Shown: in pieces, positions 9,205 through 16,961 of the stretch
Position numbering within the stretch: position 1 is the first letter of the stretch
How the letters are laid out: each line of letters opens with the position of its first letter
NCBI GenBank assembly: GCA_031273705.1
Contig: JAISRJ010000137.1
Span: 1-30,331, forward strand
From: Clostridiales bacterium
GTDB taxonomy: Bacteria > Bacillota > Clostridia > Lachnospirales > WQUN01
Direction: 5' to 3'
DNA: 30,331 nt
Notes under the pieces: model-generated
What the model saw: the letters and a program-made list of their open reading frames with translations, nothing else
What the model was told of the DNA's origin: nothing
The model's database searches: none
Made by a program: the position numbers and the translations under genes

Positions 9205-10149
9205 GTGTATCAAGTCGCCTTACATGACCTGATAAAGGAATTCGATTTAAAATTACTATCCGAGAATGTAGATATTTCCAATAAGATTATAACGCACAGC
9301 GACATTAACAGACCCGCGTTGCAGCTTGCGGGGTTCTTTGACTACTTTGACTCGGACCGTCTGCAATTAATTGGTATTGTGGAATATACTTTTTTACAGC
9401 AGCTGGATGTTGATACCCGTTATGAAAACCTGCGTAAGATGTTTGCCTGTAAAATACCATGCTTGGTAATTTCGCGGGGCATGTCGCCCTTTGAAGAAAT
9501 GCTTCGCTTCGCGGATGATTATGACGTGCCTGTTTTGGGCTGTCCGTACAGCACGACGGAATTTATGGGTGAGGTTATACGCTGGCTAAAGGTACAGCTT
9601 GCCAACCGCATTACTCTTCATGGGGTACTGGTGGATATTTACGGCGAAGGCGTTTTGATCATGGGCGAGAGCGGCATAGGCAAGAGCGAAACCGCTTTGG
9701 AGCTGATCCACAGGGGGCATCGGTTCGTCGCCGACGACGCCGTTGAGATAAAGCGCGTCTCATATCAAACCTTGATCGGCAGCGGTCCCGACGTTATTAA
9801 GTATTTTCTGGAACTGCGAGGCATAGGGATTATTAATGTAAAGCACATGTTTGGTGTGGAATCCGTAAAGGCCACCCAGTCAATAGATTTGATCATCAGG
9901 CTGGAGCCATGGGATCAAAACAAGACTTATGACCGTTTCGGATTGCATGAGGAATACATGGATATTTTGGGCAATAAGGTTACTTGTCATTCCATACCCA
10001 TACGACCCAGCCGAAATCTTGCTATTATATGCGAGTCGGCGGCCATTAACCATAGACAGAAAAAAATGGGTTATAACGCGGCTCAAGAGCTAAACGACCG
10101 TGTTATGAACAATATCGCCCATCCAAAGGATTCTTCGGCCACGCGCTAA
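9205..10149 (+). CDS. hprK: HPr kinase/phosphorylase
   Basis: Bifunctional enzyme that phosphorylates and dephosphorylates the regulatory serine of HPr and Crh, setting carbon catabolite control in Firmicutes; cytosolic hexamer. All 314 residues match the family length. The P-loop GESGIGKS is at 154-161, the catalytic histidine is H139 in LHGVLVDI, paired aspartates D177-D178 follow in RFVADDAVEI, and the family signature LRGIGIINVKHMFG is present. Translation starts at GTG 9205 behind AGAGGA. It is first in an operon that also encodes its likely substrate, the HPr-like protein four genes downstream. This physical coupling and the retained target serine suggest a working kinase-substrate pair. 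Confidence 0.97.
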   Translation: MYQVALHDLIKEFDLKLLSENVDISNKIITHSDINRPALQLAGFFDYFDSDRLQLIGIVEYTFLQQLDVDTRYENLRKMFACKIPCLVISRGMSPFEEMLRFADDYDVPVLGCPYSTTEFMGEVIRWLKVQLANRITLHGVLVDIYGEGVLIMGESGIGKSETALELIHRGHRFVADDAVEIKRVSYQTLIGSGPDVIKYFLELRGIGIINVKHMFGVESVKATQSIDLIIRLEPWDQNKTYDRFGLHEEYMDILGNKVTCHSIPIRPSRNLAIICESAAINHRQKKMGYNAAQELNDRVMNNIAHPKDSSATR

Positions 10150-10215
10150 TGTTTTTATGTATTCCCTCCGATAAAAATAATTAGAATGTGGATAATAGTA
10201 TTGGGGCTGTGTTTT

Positions 10216-11151
10216 TTGGAACTTCTTGAATCAAAGTTTATCGCGTCAATCGAAAGAGAGGGCATTTTACGACCTCGGCAGCTGCTACTTAACGAACCTC
10301 TAAAACGACATACCACATTTAAAATCGGCGGACCTGCGGACATAATGGCGTTGCCTGAAAATTCTGAACAGATAGCTTTTTTAATAAAAAAGCTAACAGA
10401 GCTGGGCGCAAGATATATGATAATAGGCAACGGAAGTAATCTTTTATTTCCCGATGAAGGATTAAGAGGTGTAATAATCAAAATAGGGGAGAATTTCTCC
10501 GACTTGGAAATAAAAGACAACGTGCTGACCGCGCAATCCGGCAGGCAATTATCCTCGGCGGCGGCGGCGGCTGCCGAGGCGGGGTTATCGGGTATGGAAT
10601 TCGCGTCCGGCATACCGGGGTCGGTCGGCGGAGGGGTTTTTATGAACGCCGGTGCTTACGACGGTGAAATAAAGCATATCTTTGCCGGCGCTGAGGTCAT
10701 GTACCCAAGCGGAGAAATAAGAATTTTATCAAAGCCCGAAATGAACTTTGGATATAGGCATAGTATAGCTATGGATGAAAATCTTGTGATTCTTTCGGCC
10801 ATTTTTAAACTCACGCGGGACGAACGCTCCAACATACAAACTCGGATCAACGTATTGACGCAAAAACGCAGAGAAAAGCAGCCCATCGAAATGCCCAGCG
10901 CGGGCAGTGTATTTAAACGCCCGGAGGGTTACTTCGCCGGTAAACTGATTAGCGACGCGGGATTAAGGGGTTTTATAATCGGCGGCGCGCAAGTCTCCGA
11001 AAAACACGCCGGGTTTATCGTCAATAAAGGCGGCGCGACTTCGGATGATGTGCGACGGTTGATAAACCATATTCAAGTTACCGTTCTAAAACAATTCGGT
11101 GTTTTACTGCAACCGGAGATTAGAATCATAGCCGCGGAAGTAGGAAAATAA
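10216..11151 (+). CDS. murB: UDP-N-acetylenolpyruvoylglucosamine reductase
   Basis: FAD-dependent reductase of the second committed step of peptidoglycan precursor synthesis, giving UDP-N-acetylmuramate; cytosolic. Recognised by HTTFKIGGPAD, the FAD-binding IGNGSNLL, GIPGSVGGGVFMNAGAYDGE, FGYRHS, the proton-donor serine in MPSAGSVFKRPEG (S231 in this numbering) and the C-terminal PEIRII. The shorter loop fits the type II enzymes of Firmicutes. I place the start at TTG 10216, behind GGGG at 10203-10206. An in-frame ATG at 10186 would add ten mostly hydrophobic residues (WIIVLGLCF) that homologues lack, and it has no ribosome site. An alanine run (SSAAAAAAEAG) comes from a GCG/GGC-rich stretch. 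The stop overlaps the rapZ start (TAATG). Confidence 0.95.
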   Translation: MELLESKFIASIEREGILRPRQLLLNEPLKRHTTFKIGGPADIMALPENSEQIAFLIKKLTELGARYMIIGNGSNLLFPDEGLRGVIIKIGENFSDLEIKDNVLTAQSGRQLSSAAAAAAEAGLSGMEFASGIPGSVGGGVFMNAGAYDGEIKHIFAGAEVMYPSGEIRILSKPEMNFGYRHSIAMDENLVILSAIFKLTRDERSNIQTRINVLTQKRREKQPIEMPSAGSVFKRPEGYFAGKLISDAGLRGFIIGGAQVSEKHAGFIVNKGGATSDDVRRLINHIQVTVLKQFGVLLQPEIRIIAAEVGK

Positions 11152-12050
11152 TGCAATTCTTAATAGTAACAGGGATGTCGGGCGCGGGTAAGAGCACCGT
11201 GTTGAAATTTCTGGAAGACGCGGGTTTCTTTTGTGTGGATAATCTTCCGCCCGCTCTTATCTCCAAATTTGCGGAAGTATGCTCTCTTCCCGGCTCTGAA
11301 ATTAAGCAAGTCGCCTTGGGCATAGACGCCCGTGGCGCGGGTACTATGGTACCAGGTTCGCCGAGTGGTACGTTATTCGAGGAACTCATTTCAGAATTAA
11401 AAAATCTGTCTGTGGATAATTTCCAATATACTATACTGTTCTTAGACGCGTCTGATGAAACATTGGTCAAGAGATACAAGGAAACACGCCATAGCCACCC
11501 TTTGGCTAAAAACGAGAGGGTTATCTTTGGGATAGAAAAAGAGCGTGAGTTTCTGCACAGACTAAAAAAGCAGGCGGATTTTATAGTAGATACCAGTAAT
11601 ACCCTGACAAGACAGTTGAAAGATACGATAAATGAAATTATAATAAAGAATACTACATTCAACAGCCTGATCATTACTGTGTTATCGTTCGGGTTTAAAT
11701 ACGGCATACCGGATGATTCCGATTTGGTATTTGACGTGCGTTTTATGCCCAATCCCTTTTACATCACCGAAATGAGGGAGTTGACCGGCAAGGACGCGCC
11801 TGTGAGGGATTTTGTGATGAAATCCGAAATAAGCCGTCAATTTCATGAAAAACTGCTGGATCTGGTGACTTTTCTAATACCACACTATGTTGATGAAGGA
11901 AAAAATCAGCTGATCATTAGCATTGGCTGCACTGGTGGCAAACACAGATCAGTAACACTGGCCGAGGCGCTCTACAGCGAATTAAAAGAAGATGGTTTCG
12001 CCACACATATCACTCACAGGGATATTGACAAAGACGCGAAACGTTATTAA
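11151..12050 (+). CDS. rapZ: RapZ/YvcJ family nucleotide-binding protein
   Basis: P-loop protein of 299 residues. In E. coli RapZ binds GlmZ RNA and controls glucosamine-6-phosphate synthase; the Bacillus homologue YvcJ hydrolyses GTP and affects competence. Here the Walker A is GMSGAGKS (8-15), followed by FFCVDNLPPALI. The C-terminal domain has the conserved FGFKYGIPDDSDLVFDVRF, PNPFY and IGCTGGKHRSV segments. All family blocks are intact, and the start codon overlaps the murB stop. Its usual partner gene yvcK (glmR) would be expected next but is absent; whiA follows after 33 bases. I am confident of the family, but whether it acts on RNA here is unknown. Confidence 0.95.
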   Translation: MQFLIVTGMSGAGKSTVLKFLEDAGFFCVDNLPPALISKFAEVCSLPGSEIKQVALGIDARGAGTMVPGSPSGTLFEELISELKNLSVDNFQYTILFLDASDETLVKRYKETRHSHPLAKNERVIFGIEKEREFLHRLKKQADFIVDTSNTLTRQLKDTINEIIIKNTTFNSLIITVLSFGFKYGIPDDSDLVFDVRFMPNPFYITEMRELTGKDAPVRDFVMKSEISRQFHEKLLDLVTFLIPHYVDEGKNQLIISIGCTGGKHRSVTLAEALYSELKEDGFATHITHRDIDKDAKRY

Positions 12051-12083
12051 TTATATCAGCAAGTATAACTGGCGGGATGGAAT

Positions 12084-12809
12084 ATGTCTTTTTCGTCGGA
12101 AGTAAAGAAAGAATTACTTAGTATTAAACCGACGGCTGAACATTGTATACTGGCGCAGACAATTGCCCGAGAACATTTTGGAAAAAATAAGCTGACTAGA
12201 GCGGGGAAGTTCAGGGTAGGGGAGTCTTTAGAAAAAAACTGCTGTAAACGCGCATATATTCGAGGCGCGTTTATAGAGAGCGGCTCTCTTAACGCACCCG
12301 AAAAGGCTTACCATCTTGAATTTATCAACCCAAATCGCGAATATGTCGATATATTGGTTTACGCAATCGAATTCTTTGATATTCGCGCAAAAGTAACGGA
12401 ACGCAAAGGACATTGGGTTGTATATTTTAAAGAAGGAGAACATGTAGTAGACTTACTTAACATAATGGGCGCTCATAATTCGCTGTTAAATTTTGAGAAC
12501 GCGCGCATTGTAAAAAACATGCGTAACAATGTCAACCGAATTGTTAATTGCGAAACCGCGAATCTCTCAAAAACTGTAACCGCGTCCATAAAACAAATAA
12601 ACGATATAAAAACCATTGCCCGTATAACGGGATTAGGATATCTAAGCACGCAATTAAAAGAGGTAGCGTTAATCCGTTTAAAATATGAAGAAGCCACGTT
12701 AAAGGAGATAGGCGTTATGTTATCACCGCCTGTGGGAAAGTCAGGCGTAAATCACAGATTACGTAAAATCAGCGGAATAGCGGAAAATCTACGAGGAGGA
12801 AAAGTATGA
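12084..12809 (+). CDS. whiA: WhiA-like DNA-binding protein lacking the N-terminal LAGLIDADG half
   Basis: WhiA combines a LAGLIDADG homing-endonuclease-like domain with a C-terminal helix-turn-helix; it controls sporulation division in Streptomyces and affects division and chromosome segregation in Bacillus. This copy has 241 residues, whereas the family usually has a little over 300. It starts normally (MSFSSEVKKEL) but passes after about 50 residues to the second half of the domain (CCKRAYIRGAFIESGSLN from C53, then EKAYHLEF). About 65 residues that normally hold the first LAGLIDADG repeat are missing. The rest is intact: IGAHN is here MGAHNSLLNFENARIVK, then NRIVNCETANL and the helix-turn-helix LKEIGVMLSPPVGKSGVNHRLRK. 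The reading frame is open, so this is a clean in-frame loss rather than decay. Its stop overlaps the next gene by four bases. Confidence 0.9.
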   Translation: MSFSSEVKKELLSIKPTAEHCILAQTIAREHFGKNKLTRAGKFRVGESLEKNCCKRAYIRGAFIESGSLNAPEKAYHLEFINPNREYVDILVYAIEFFDIRAKVTERKGHWVVYFKEGEHVVDLLNIMGAHNSLLNFENARIVKNMRNNVNRIVNCETANLSKTVTASIKQINDIKTIARITGLGYLSTQLKEVALIRLKYEEATLKEIGVMLSPPVGKSGVNHRLRKISGIAENLRGGKV

Positions 12810-13054
12810 TTGAGCGAAATATTCAGGTTGTTTCCAGTTTGGAGGCTAGGCCGGCGGCGTTATTTGTGCAGACCGCCAGCCAATTCGACAGTAAGATTAA
12901 CCTGAGAATTGATGAAAAAATGATCAACGCTAAAAGTATTATGGGGGTTATCTCGCTTGGCGTGTTGGACGGCCAATTTGTCACCATCTCTGCCGACGGC
13001 ACGGATGAAAAACAAGCTGTAGATAGGCTCGAACGGTTCCTTAGCGCGGTATAA
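12806..13054 (+). CDS. HPr/Crh-like regulatory phosphocarrier with Glu at the phospho-His position
   Basis: Protein of 82 residues with the HPr fold. The active-site block reads SLEARPAALFVQ, so the histidine that accepts phosphate from enzyme I in the sugar PTS is glutamate (E13). The regulatory serine block NAKSIMG is intact (S44). This is the pattern of Crh, the Bacillus paralogue that has Gln at this place and works only through serine phosphorylation by HPrK. It should therefore not transfer phosphate to sugars but could act as a corepressor or metabolic regulator. As I recall, related clostridial proteins beside whiA also carry glutamate, so the change may be typical of a lineage. It overlaps whiA by four bases, behind GAGGA. 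Confidence 0.9.
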   Translation: MIERNIQVVSSLEARPAALFVQTASQFDSKINLRIDEKMINAKSIMGVISLGVLDGQFVTISADGTDEKQAVDRLERFLSAV

Positions 13055-13077
13055 GCGCCAATCGGAGGTAGAAAAAT

Positions 13078-14376
13078 TTGTTAGGTGAAATAGGCATATT
13101 GATTCTACTCATGTTTTGTAACAGTCTATTTGCGGCCACAGAAATTGCCATACTCAGCGTAAATCAAAACAGACTGCGTAAGAAAGCTGATATAGGTGAG
13201 AAGAAAGCGATTCTACTGCGGGCGATGATAGAAAATCCCAGCAATTTTCTGGCCACAATTCAGATTGGGATATCAATAATTGCCTTATTTTCCGGCGCGT
13301 TTGCCGCTCAATCATTTGCCGATGAACTTACGAAATTGTTAATTGCGATTGGCGTACCGCTATCCGAACCGATATTGGCACGAATTTCCGTTATTCTTAT
13401 TACGTTGCTGTTATCATACTTTACGCTTGTTTTGGGAGAATTGGTCCCCAAACGCATAGCGATGAAAAAATCGGAATCTATTGCGATGGCAATGGTTATT
13501 CCTATAAATACAATATCACGTATTGCCAGACCATTTGTTAGAATTTTATCCGCGTCTACAAATTTAGTCGCGAAATTATTCGGAGTAACCGCGGAAGATG
13601 CCGGAGACGATGTTACCGAGGAAGAGATTCGTCTGATGGTGGACGCCGGGGGTGATACGGGCGCGATAGACGAATCTGAAATGGAAATGATTAACAACAT
13701 ATTCGAGTTTGACGATAAGACCGCTGACGACATTTGCACGCACAGGACGGATATTGTGGCTTTACCTATAGACGCGGCCAAAGATGAGATTATAGACATT
13801 ATGGAAAACGAAAAGTTCTCGCGCGTACCTGTTTATGAGGACAGTATTGATAATATAATTGGCATATTGCATATTAAAGATGTCTTGAAATACATAATCC
13901 ACAACAATCTTCAGGAGGTTGATTTAAAACAGATTATCCGCAAACCTCATTTTGTGCCATTTTCTGTCAAGACTGACGAATTATTTCAGGATATGCAAAA
14001 AAACAAGATTCATGTCGCGGTTGTGCTGGACGAATATGGTGGCACATTGGGTATTGTGACGATGGAAGATCTTATTGAGGAAGTAATGGGCAATATCTTT
14101 GACGAGTATGATGAGGAAGAGAAATTAATTGTCGCATTGGGTGATAATACATTCAATGTAAGCGGTTCGATAGATTTAGTAGAGATTAGCAGTTATTTTG
14201 ACGTAATGCTGCCGTTGGACGATTATAATACGCTAGGTGGATTCATAATCAGCCAACTGGGGCGTATTCCAACGGATGAGGAACAACCGGAACTGGAATT
14301 TAATGGACTGTTGTTTAAGGTAAGCAAAGTTGAAGAAAAAAGAATCGCGGAAGTTTTGATCTGCAAGACGGAATAA
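13078..14376 (+). CDS. CNNM/CorC (hemolysin C) family membrane protein with CBS pair
   Basis: Protein of 432 residues. An N-terminal CNNM (DUF21) transmembrane domain of three to four helices opens with NSLFAATEIAILS and contains TLVLGELVPKRIAM. Then come an acidic linker, two CBS domains (FSRVPVYEDSIDNIIGILHIKD; HVAVVLDEYGGTLGIVTMEDLIEEVMGNIFDEYDEE) and a C-terminal CorC/HlyC domain. Relatives such as YhdP/MpfA and CorC are implicated in magnesium or sodium export, with the CBS pair sensing adenine nucleotides. Translation starts at TTG 13078 with GGAGG about ten bases upstream; no better ATG exists near. It is last in the hprK operon, 23 bases after the HPr-like gene, which is not its usual neighbour in Bacillus. 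Confidence 0.93.
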   Translation: MLGEIGILILLMFCNSLFAATEIAILSVNQNRLRKKADIGEKKAILLRAMIENPSNFLATIQIGISIIALFSGAFAAQSFADELTKLLIAIGVPLSEPILARISVILITLLLSYFTLVLGELVPKRIAMKKSESIAMAMVIPINTISRIARPFVRILSASTNLVAKLFGVTAEDAGDDVTEEEIRLMVDAGGDTGAIDESEMEMINNIFEFDDKTADDICTHRTDIVALPIDAAKDEIIDIMENEKFSRVPVYEDSIDNIIGILHIKDVLKYIIHNNLQEVDLKQIIRKPHFVPFSVKTDELFQDMQKNKIHVAVVLDEYGGTLGIVTMEDLIEEVMGNIFDEYDEEEKLIVALGDNTFNVSGSIDLVEISSYFDVMLPLDDYNTLGGFIISQLGRIPTDEEQPELEFNGLLFKVSKVEEKRIAEVLICKTE

Positions 14377-14392
14377 TAGTTATTAAGGACTT

Positions 14393-14461
14393 AATAGTTC
14401 TCGCCAACTCCCTCTGAATGCGATGGGGGAGTTGGCGATAACTATTCGCGAAAGAATAGTT
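14393..14461 (+). terminator. Terminator-like structure with two competing stems
   Basis: TCGCCAACTCCC (14401-14412) pairs perfectly with GGGAGTTGGCGA (14427-14438). After a single mismatch the stem extends through AATAGTT (14393-14399) with AACTATT (14440-14446). The same AACTATTC (14440-14447) can instead pair with GAATAGTT at 14454-14461. There is no T-run, so a plain intrinsic terminator is uncertain. It lies 16 bases after the last gene of the hprK operon. Confidence 0.6.
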
Positions 14462-14690
14462 TAATGAAATACCGCCCCCGGCTGCGGGCGCAAACGGCTT
14501 TGCGCAAAGCCCCCCAAAGGCGGTTTCGCATAAAGCCGTTCACACCCGCGCAAGTTTGCGTCCGCGCAAGTTTGCGTATTCGGCAATGGTAATAACTTGC
14601 CGCTAACGTGGTAACCGCATAGCGCCAATACTCTAATAAGCGCCTTGCGTGAATGGCTGTTGCGATTCTGCCTCCGGGGGGCGGCTCATG
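14462..14690. other. GC-rich, palindrome-dense noncoding stretch between convergent genes
   Basis: No credible gene is seen. The stretch holds GCGCAAA/TTTGCGC (14488-14505), the 16-base perfect palindrome GGCTTTGCGCAAAGCC (14496-14511), a long-range pair AACGGCTTT (14493-14501) with AAAGCCGTT (14532-14540), and two tandem 16-base units. The composition is unlike other intergenic regions of the window, which are A+T-rich. It could encode a structured RNA or be a degraded repeat element. Confidence 0.6.
14546..14577. repeat. Two tandem copies of a 16-bp unit
   Basis: CCGCGCAAGTTTGCGT occurs at 14546-14561 and again, identical, at 14562-14577. Each copy holds its own small dyad, CGCAA-GT-TTGCG. 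Confidence 0.9.
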
Positions 14691-14732
14691 CCGATTTTCC
14701 TATATTTGACGCTTTCTTTGCAAGAAAATCGG
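14691..14732 (-). repeat. Inverted repeat spanning the ftsZ stop codon
   Basis: CCGATTTTC (14691-14699) is the reverse complement of GAAAATCGG (14724-14732), with 24 bases between. On the message it would put the last ten codons and the stop of ftsZ in a hairpin loop or stem. It may mark the 3' end of the ftsZ transcript, but no T-run follows. Confidence 0.5.
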
Positions 14733-15848
14733 AATATCAAACGGTACTTCTTCTATGTCCCTTACAGGGCGCATGTCAACCGGTTTGCGTGAGCGATTTT
14801 CCGGTTTTACTTCCTCGCGTACATCATACGCGGGTTGTTTTTCGACCGGCGGAAAGGGTTCAATATTCTTTAACGGTTTTAATCTTGGTTCGCGCACATC
14901 ATCAAGACCTGTAGCTATAACCGTTACTATAACTTCATCTTTCAGCTCATCGTTAATGGTCGCGCCGAATATAATCTCAGCGTTTTGATCAATAGCGTTG
15001 CGGATAATCTTCGCTGCCATATTAATATCACGCAGCCCAAGAGTAGAATCCCCCGAAAAGCTGATAATAGCGCTCTTTGCCCCGTCAATGGTGGATTCAA
15101 GCAGAGGACTTTTAATTGCCATCTCCGCCGCCATCTCGGTACGGTTTTTACCGCTTGCCCGACCTACGCCCATGTGCGCGATGCCCTTTTCAAACATTAC
15201 AGTCCGCACATCGGCAAAGTCTAAATTAATCAATCCGTCTTTAAGTATCAAGTCGCTTATACCCAACACACCTTGCCTTAAAACTTCATCCGCTTTTTTA
15301 AATGAATCTTGCAATGATGTATCGTCGTCTATTAATTCCACAAGTTTTTCATTGGGAATAATAACCAATGTGTCAACATTCTTTTTTAGTTCGCTGATAC
15401 CTTCCAGCGCGTTTTTCATGCGCGGAACGCCTTCAAATTCAAAGGGTTTTGTAACAACGCCAACTGTCAAAATGCCCATTTCACGCGCTATACCCGCTAT
15501 TATGGGCGCCGCGCCTGTGCCTGTGCCGCCACCCATACCCGCTGTTACAAACAGCATATCCGTATCGGCTATCGCCGAAGCAACGGCGTCACGGGTTTCC
15601 TCCGCGGCACGCTTGCCTATTTCCGGTCTGCCGCCCGCCCCTAACCCTCTGGTTAATTTTTCACCTATTTGTAAGCGTGTGGAAGCCTTGGAACGTTCCA
15701 AGGCTTGTATGTCCGTATTAACAGAGATAAAGTCTATGTACTGAATATTGTCTACAATCATACGGTCCACAGCGTTATTGCCGCCTCCGCCTACCCCGAT
15801 AACTTTAATACGGGCTTTACTGTTTTGCATTACGTCTATGTTGATCAA
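14700..15848 (-). CDS. ftsZ: Cell division GTPase FtsZ
   Basis: Tubulin-like GTPase that forms the division ring. All 382 residues fit the family. GTP-binding glycine loops are GVGGGGNNAV (18-27) and GGGTGTG (106-112), and the catalytic T7 loop is NLDFADVRTVM. A proline-rich, charged linker leads to the C-terminal partner-binding peptide DIPIFLQRK. Translation starts at TTG 15848, chosen because AGGGAGG lies seven bases before it; the in-frame ATG at 15830 would lose only six residues but has no ribosome site. It follows ftsQ by 115 bases, with no ftsA between. Because of the 115-base gap a separate promoter is possible, but I see none that is clear. Confidence 0.97.
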   Translation of the reverse strand: MINIDVMQNSKARIKVIGVGGGGNNAVDRMIVDNIQYIDFISVNTDIQALERSKASTRLQIGEKLTRGLGAGGRPEIGKRAAEETRDAVASAIADTDMLFVTAGMGGGTGTGAAPIIAGIAREMGILTVGVVTKPFEFEGVPRMKNALEGISELKKNVDTLVIIPNEKLVELIDDDTSLQDSFKKADEVLRQGVLGISDLILKDGLINLDFADVRTVMFEKGIAHMGVGRASGKNRTEMAAEMAIKSPLLESTIDGAKSAIISFSGDSTLGLRDINMAAKIIRNAIDQNAEIIFGATINDELKDEVIVTVIATGLDDVREPRLKPLKNIEPFPPVEKQPAYDVREEVKPENRSRKPVDMRPVRDIEEVPFDIPIFLQRKRQI

Positions 15849-15963
15849 GAAATCGCCTCCCTGCTTTTTTCTTTTGAATCAAGATAGAGAATATTCTATC
15901 CATATGGCCAAATACATCACCGCCCCGCAAAACTACATCTTAGAAACTTTAGTGTTTTCTACC

Positions 15964-16695
15964 CTAAGTCAGCGCTTTGAATATATAGCTTCGCTTTATT
16001 TCTCTAATGTCCAAAACCCCCTTAACGGTCTCCGCGTCAGGCAGATTAAAGAATATTTCTTTAACTGTGCGTAACTTTTCATCCCCATTACTGACAGAGC
16101 CGATAGCTACATCCACATTATAGATATGTATATGAATATCCTTTAGTTCCGAAACATCGATCTTCTTAATAAAAAGATCCGCAAACTCATACTTTTGGAA
16201 CCATTTTAATAACATTACAATCACTTCAAAGGCTTCGGGGTTATCCGTCCGCAAAACCTGTCCAGTATTAAAGCTACTGAATTCCAGTCCTTCGATAATC
16301 GGCAGAGCTTCGTCGATACTATCGGCGGTTTTAATAACTTTTCCGTCGCGATCTACGCAAAGATATGAGTTAATATAAGGCACATATCCGCTTAAAACAA
16401 TTTCATCTAAACTTACTCTTACAATATTTGGGAATCGTTTCTGGATAGATACACTCTCTATATGAGGGTTATTGTTTAAAATCTGTTTCGCGCGCGTTAA
16501 ATTAAGCAGCAAGATATTACGCGGCTGTGAAAGCCCCAAAGATTCCACTACGGTTTCTCTTTCAATATGTACATTGCCCACCAAAACCAAATCCGATTCC
16601 GTTACCAAAAAATAAGGAGAAAACACTGTTATCAGCAGCCCCGCGGCCAAAGCGCAGCCTATAAGCGTTATTCTATAACGTAAACTCAAGCCCAT
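15964..16695 (-). CDS. ftsQ: Cell division protein FtsQ/DivIB
   Basis: Bitopic divisome protein of 243 residues. A short cytoplasmic start (MGLSLRYR) leads to one membrane helix (about 7-29), then a POTRA domain (about 33-101) with LVGNVHIERETVVESLGL and PHIESVSIQKRFPNIVRVSLDE, and a beta domain. In the divisome it links FtsL/FtsB (DivIC) to the septal synthase. The start is the second of two nearby ATGs, with GGAGG four bases upstream; the other ATG is out of frame. It is first in its transcript behind a consensus-like promoter and is followed by ftsZ. The usual mur genes and murG are not next to it. Confidence 0.9.
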   Translation of the reverse strand: MGLSLRYRITLIGCALAAGLLITVFSPYFLVTESDLVLVGNVHIERETVVESLGLSQPRNILLLNLTRAKQILNNNPHIESVSIQKRFPNIVRVSLDEIVLSGYVPYINSYLCVDRDGKVIKTADSIDEALPIIEGLEFSSFNTGQVLRTDNPEAFEVIVMLLKWFQKYEFADLFIKKIDVSELKDIHIHIYNVDVAIGSVSNGDEKLRTVKEIFFNLPDAETVKGVLDIREIKRSYIFKALT

Positions 16696-16767
16696 GCATC
16701 CTCCATTAAATTTAAAAGACAGCCTTGTATATGATTAAGATGATTCGTTTGTAATTATGTTAATTAT

Positions 16768-16796
16768 ATCATACATTCTCTTTTGCACAATGTCAA
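16768..16796 (-). promoter_or_regulatory. Promoter for ftsQ-ftsZ
   Basis: On the minus strand a perfect TTGACA (16796-16791) and TATGAT (16773-16768) are 17 bases apart, about 75 bases before the ftsQ start. Confidence 0.7.
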
Positions 16797-16961
16797 CTTC
16801 CGTATCTTTATATTGCAGTTCGTATTGCAACACTTGGCTGCTGTGCTTTTTATTATCAATCAAAACGCGAATTTGCGCAATCATTTTAGGTCTACATTTT
16901 TTTATGTATTTTGCGACGCTTGGGCTCGATTACGACAAAGGCCAGCAAAAGATAAAATAAT

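Noticed and set aside
11126..11752. Open frame of 208 codons on the minus strand across rapZ
   Set aside because: It is antisense to a fully motif-supported RapZ and shows no domain or ribosome site of its own.
14546..14577. Possible CRISPR repeat unit
   Set aside because: Only two 16-base copies with no spacer between them and no cas genes in the window.
14998..15744. Long open frame (248 codons) on the plus strand inside ftsZ
   Set aside because: It lies wholly antisense to a clear FtsZ, has no ribosome site and a serine/proline/isoleucine-rich composition typical of mirrored coding sequence.
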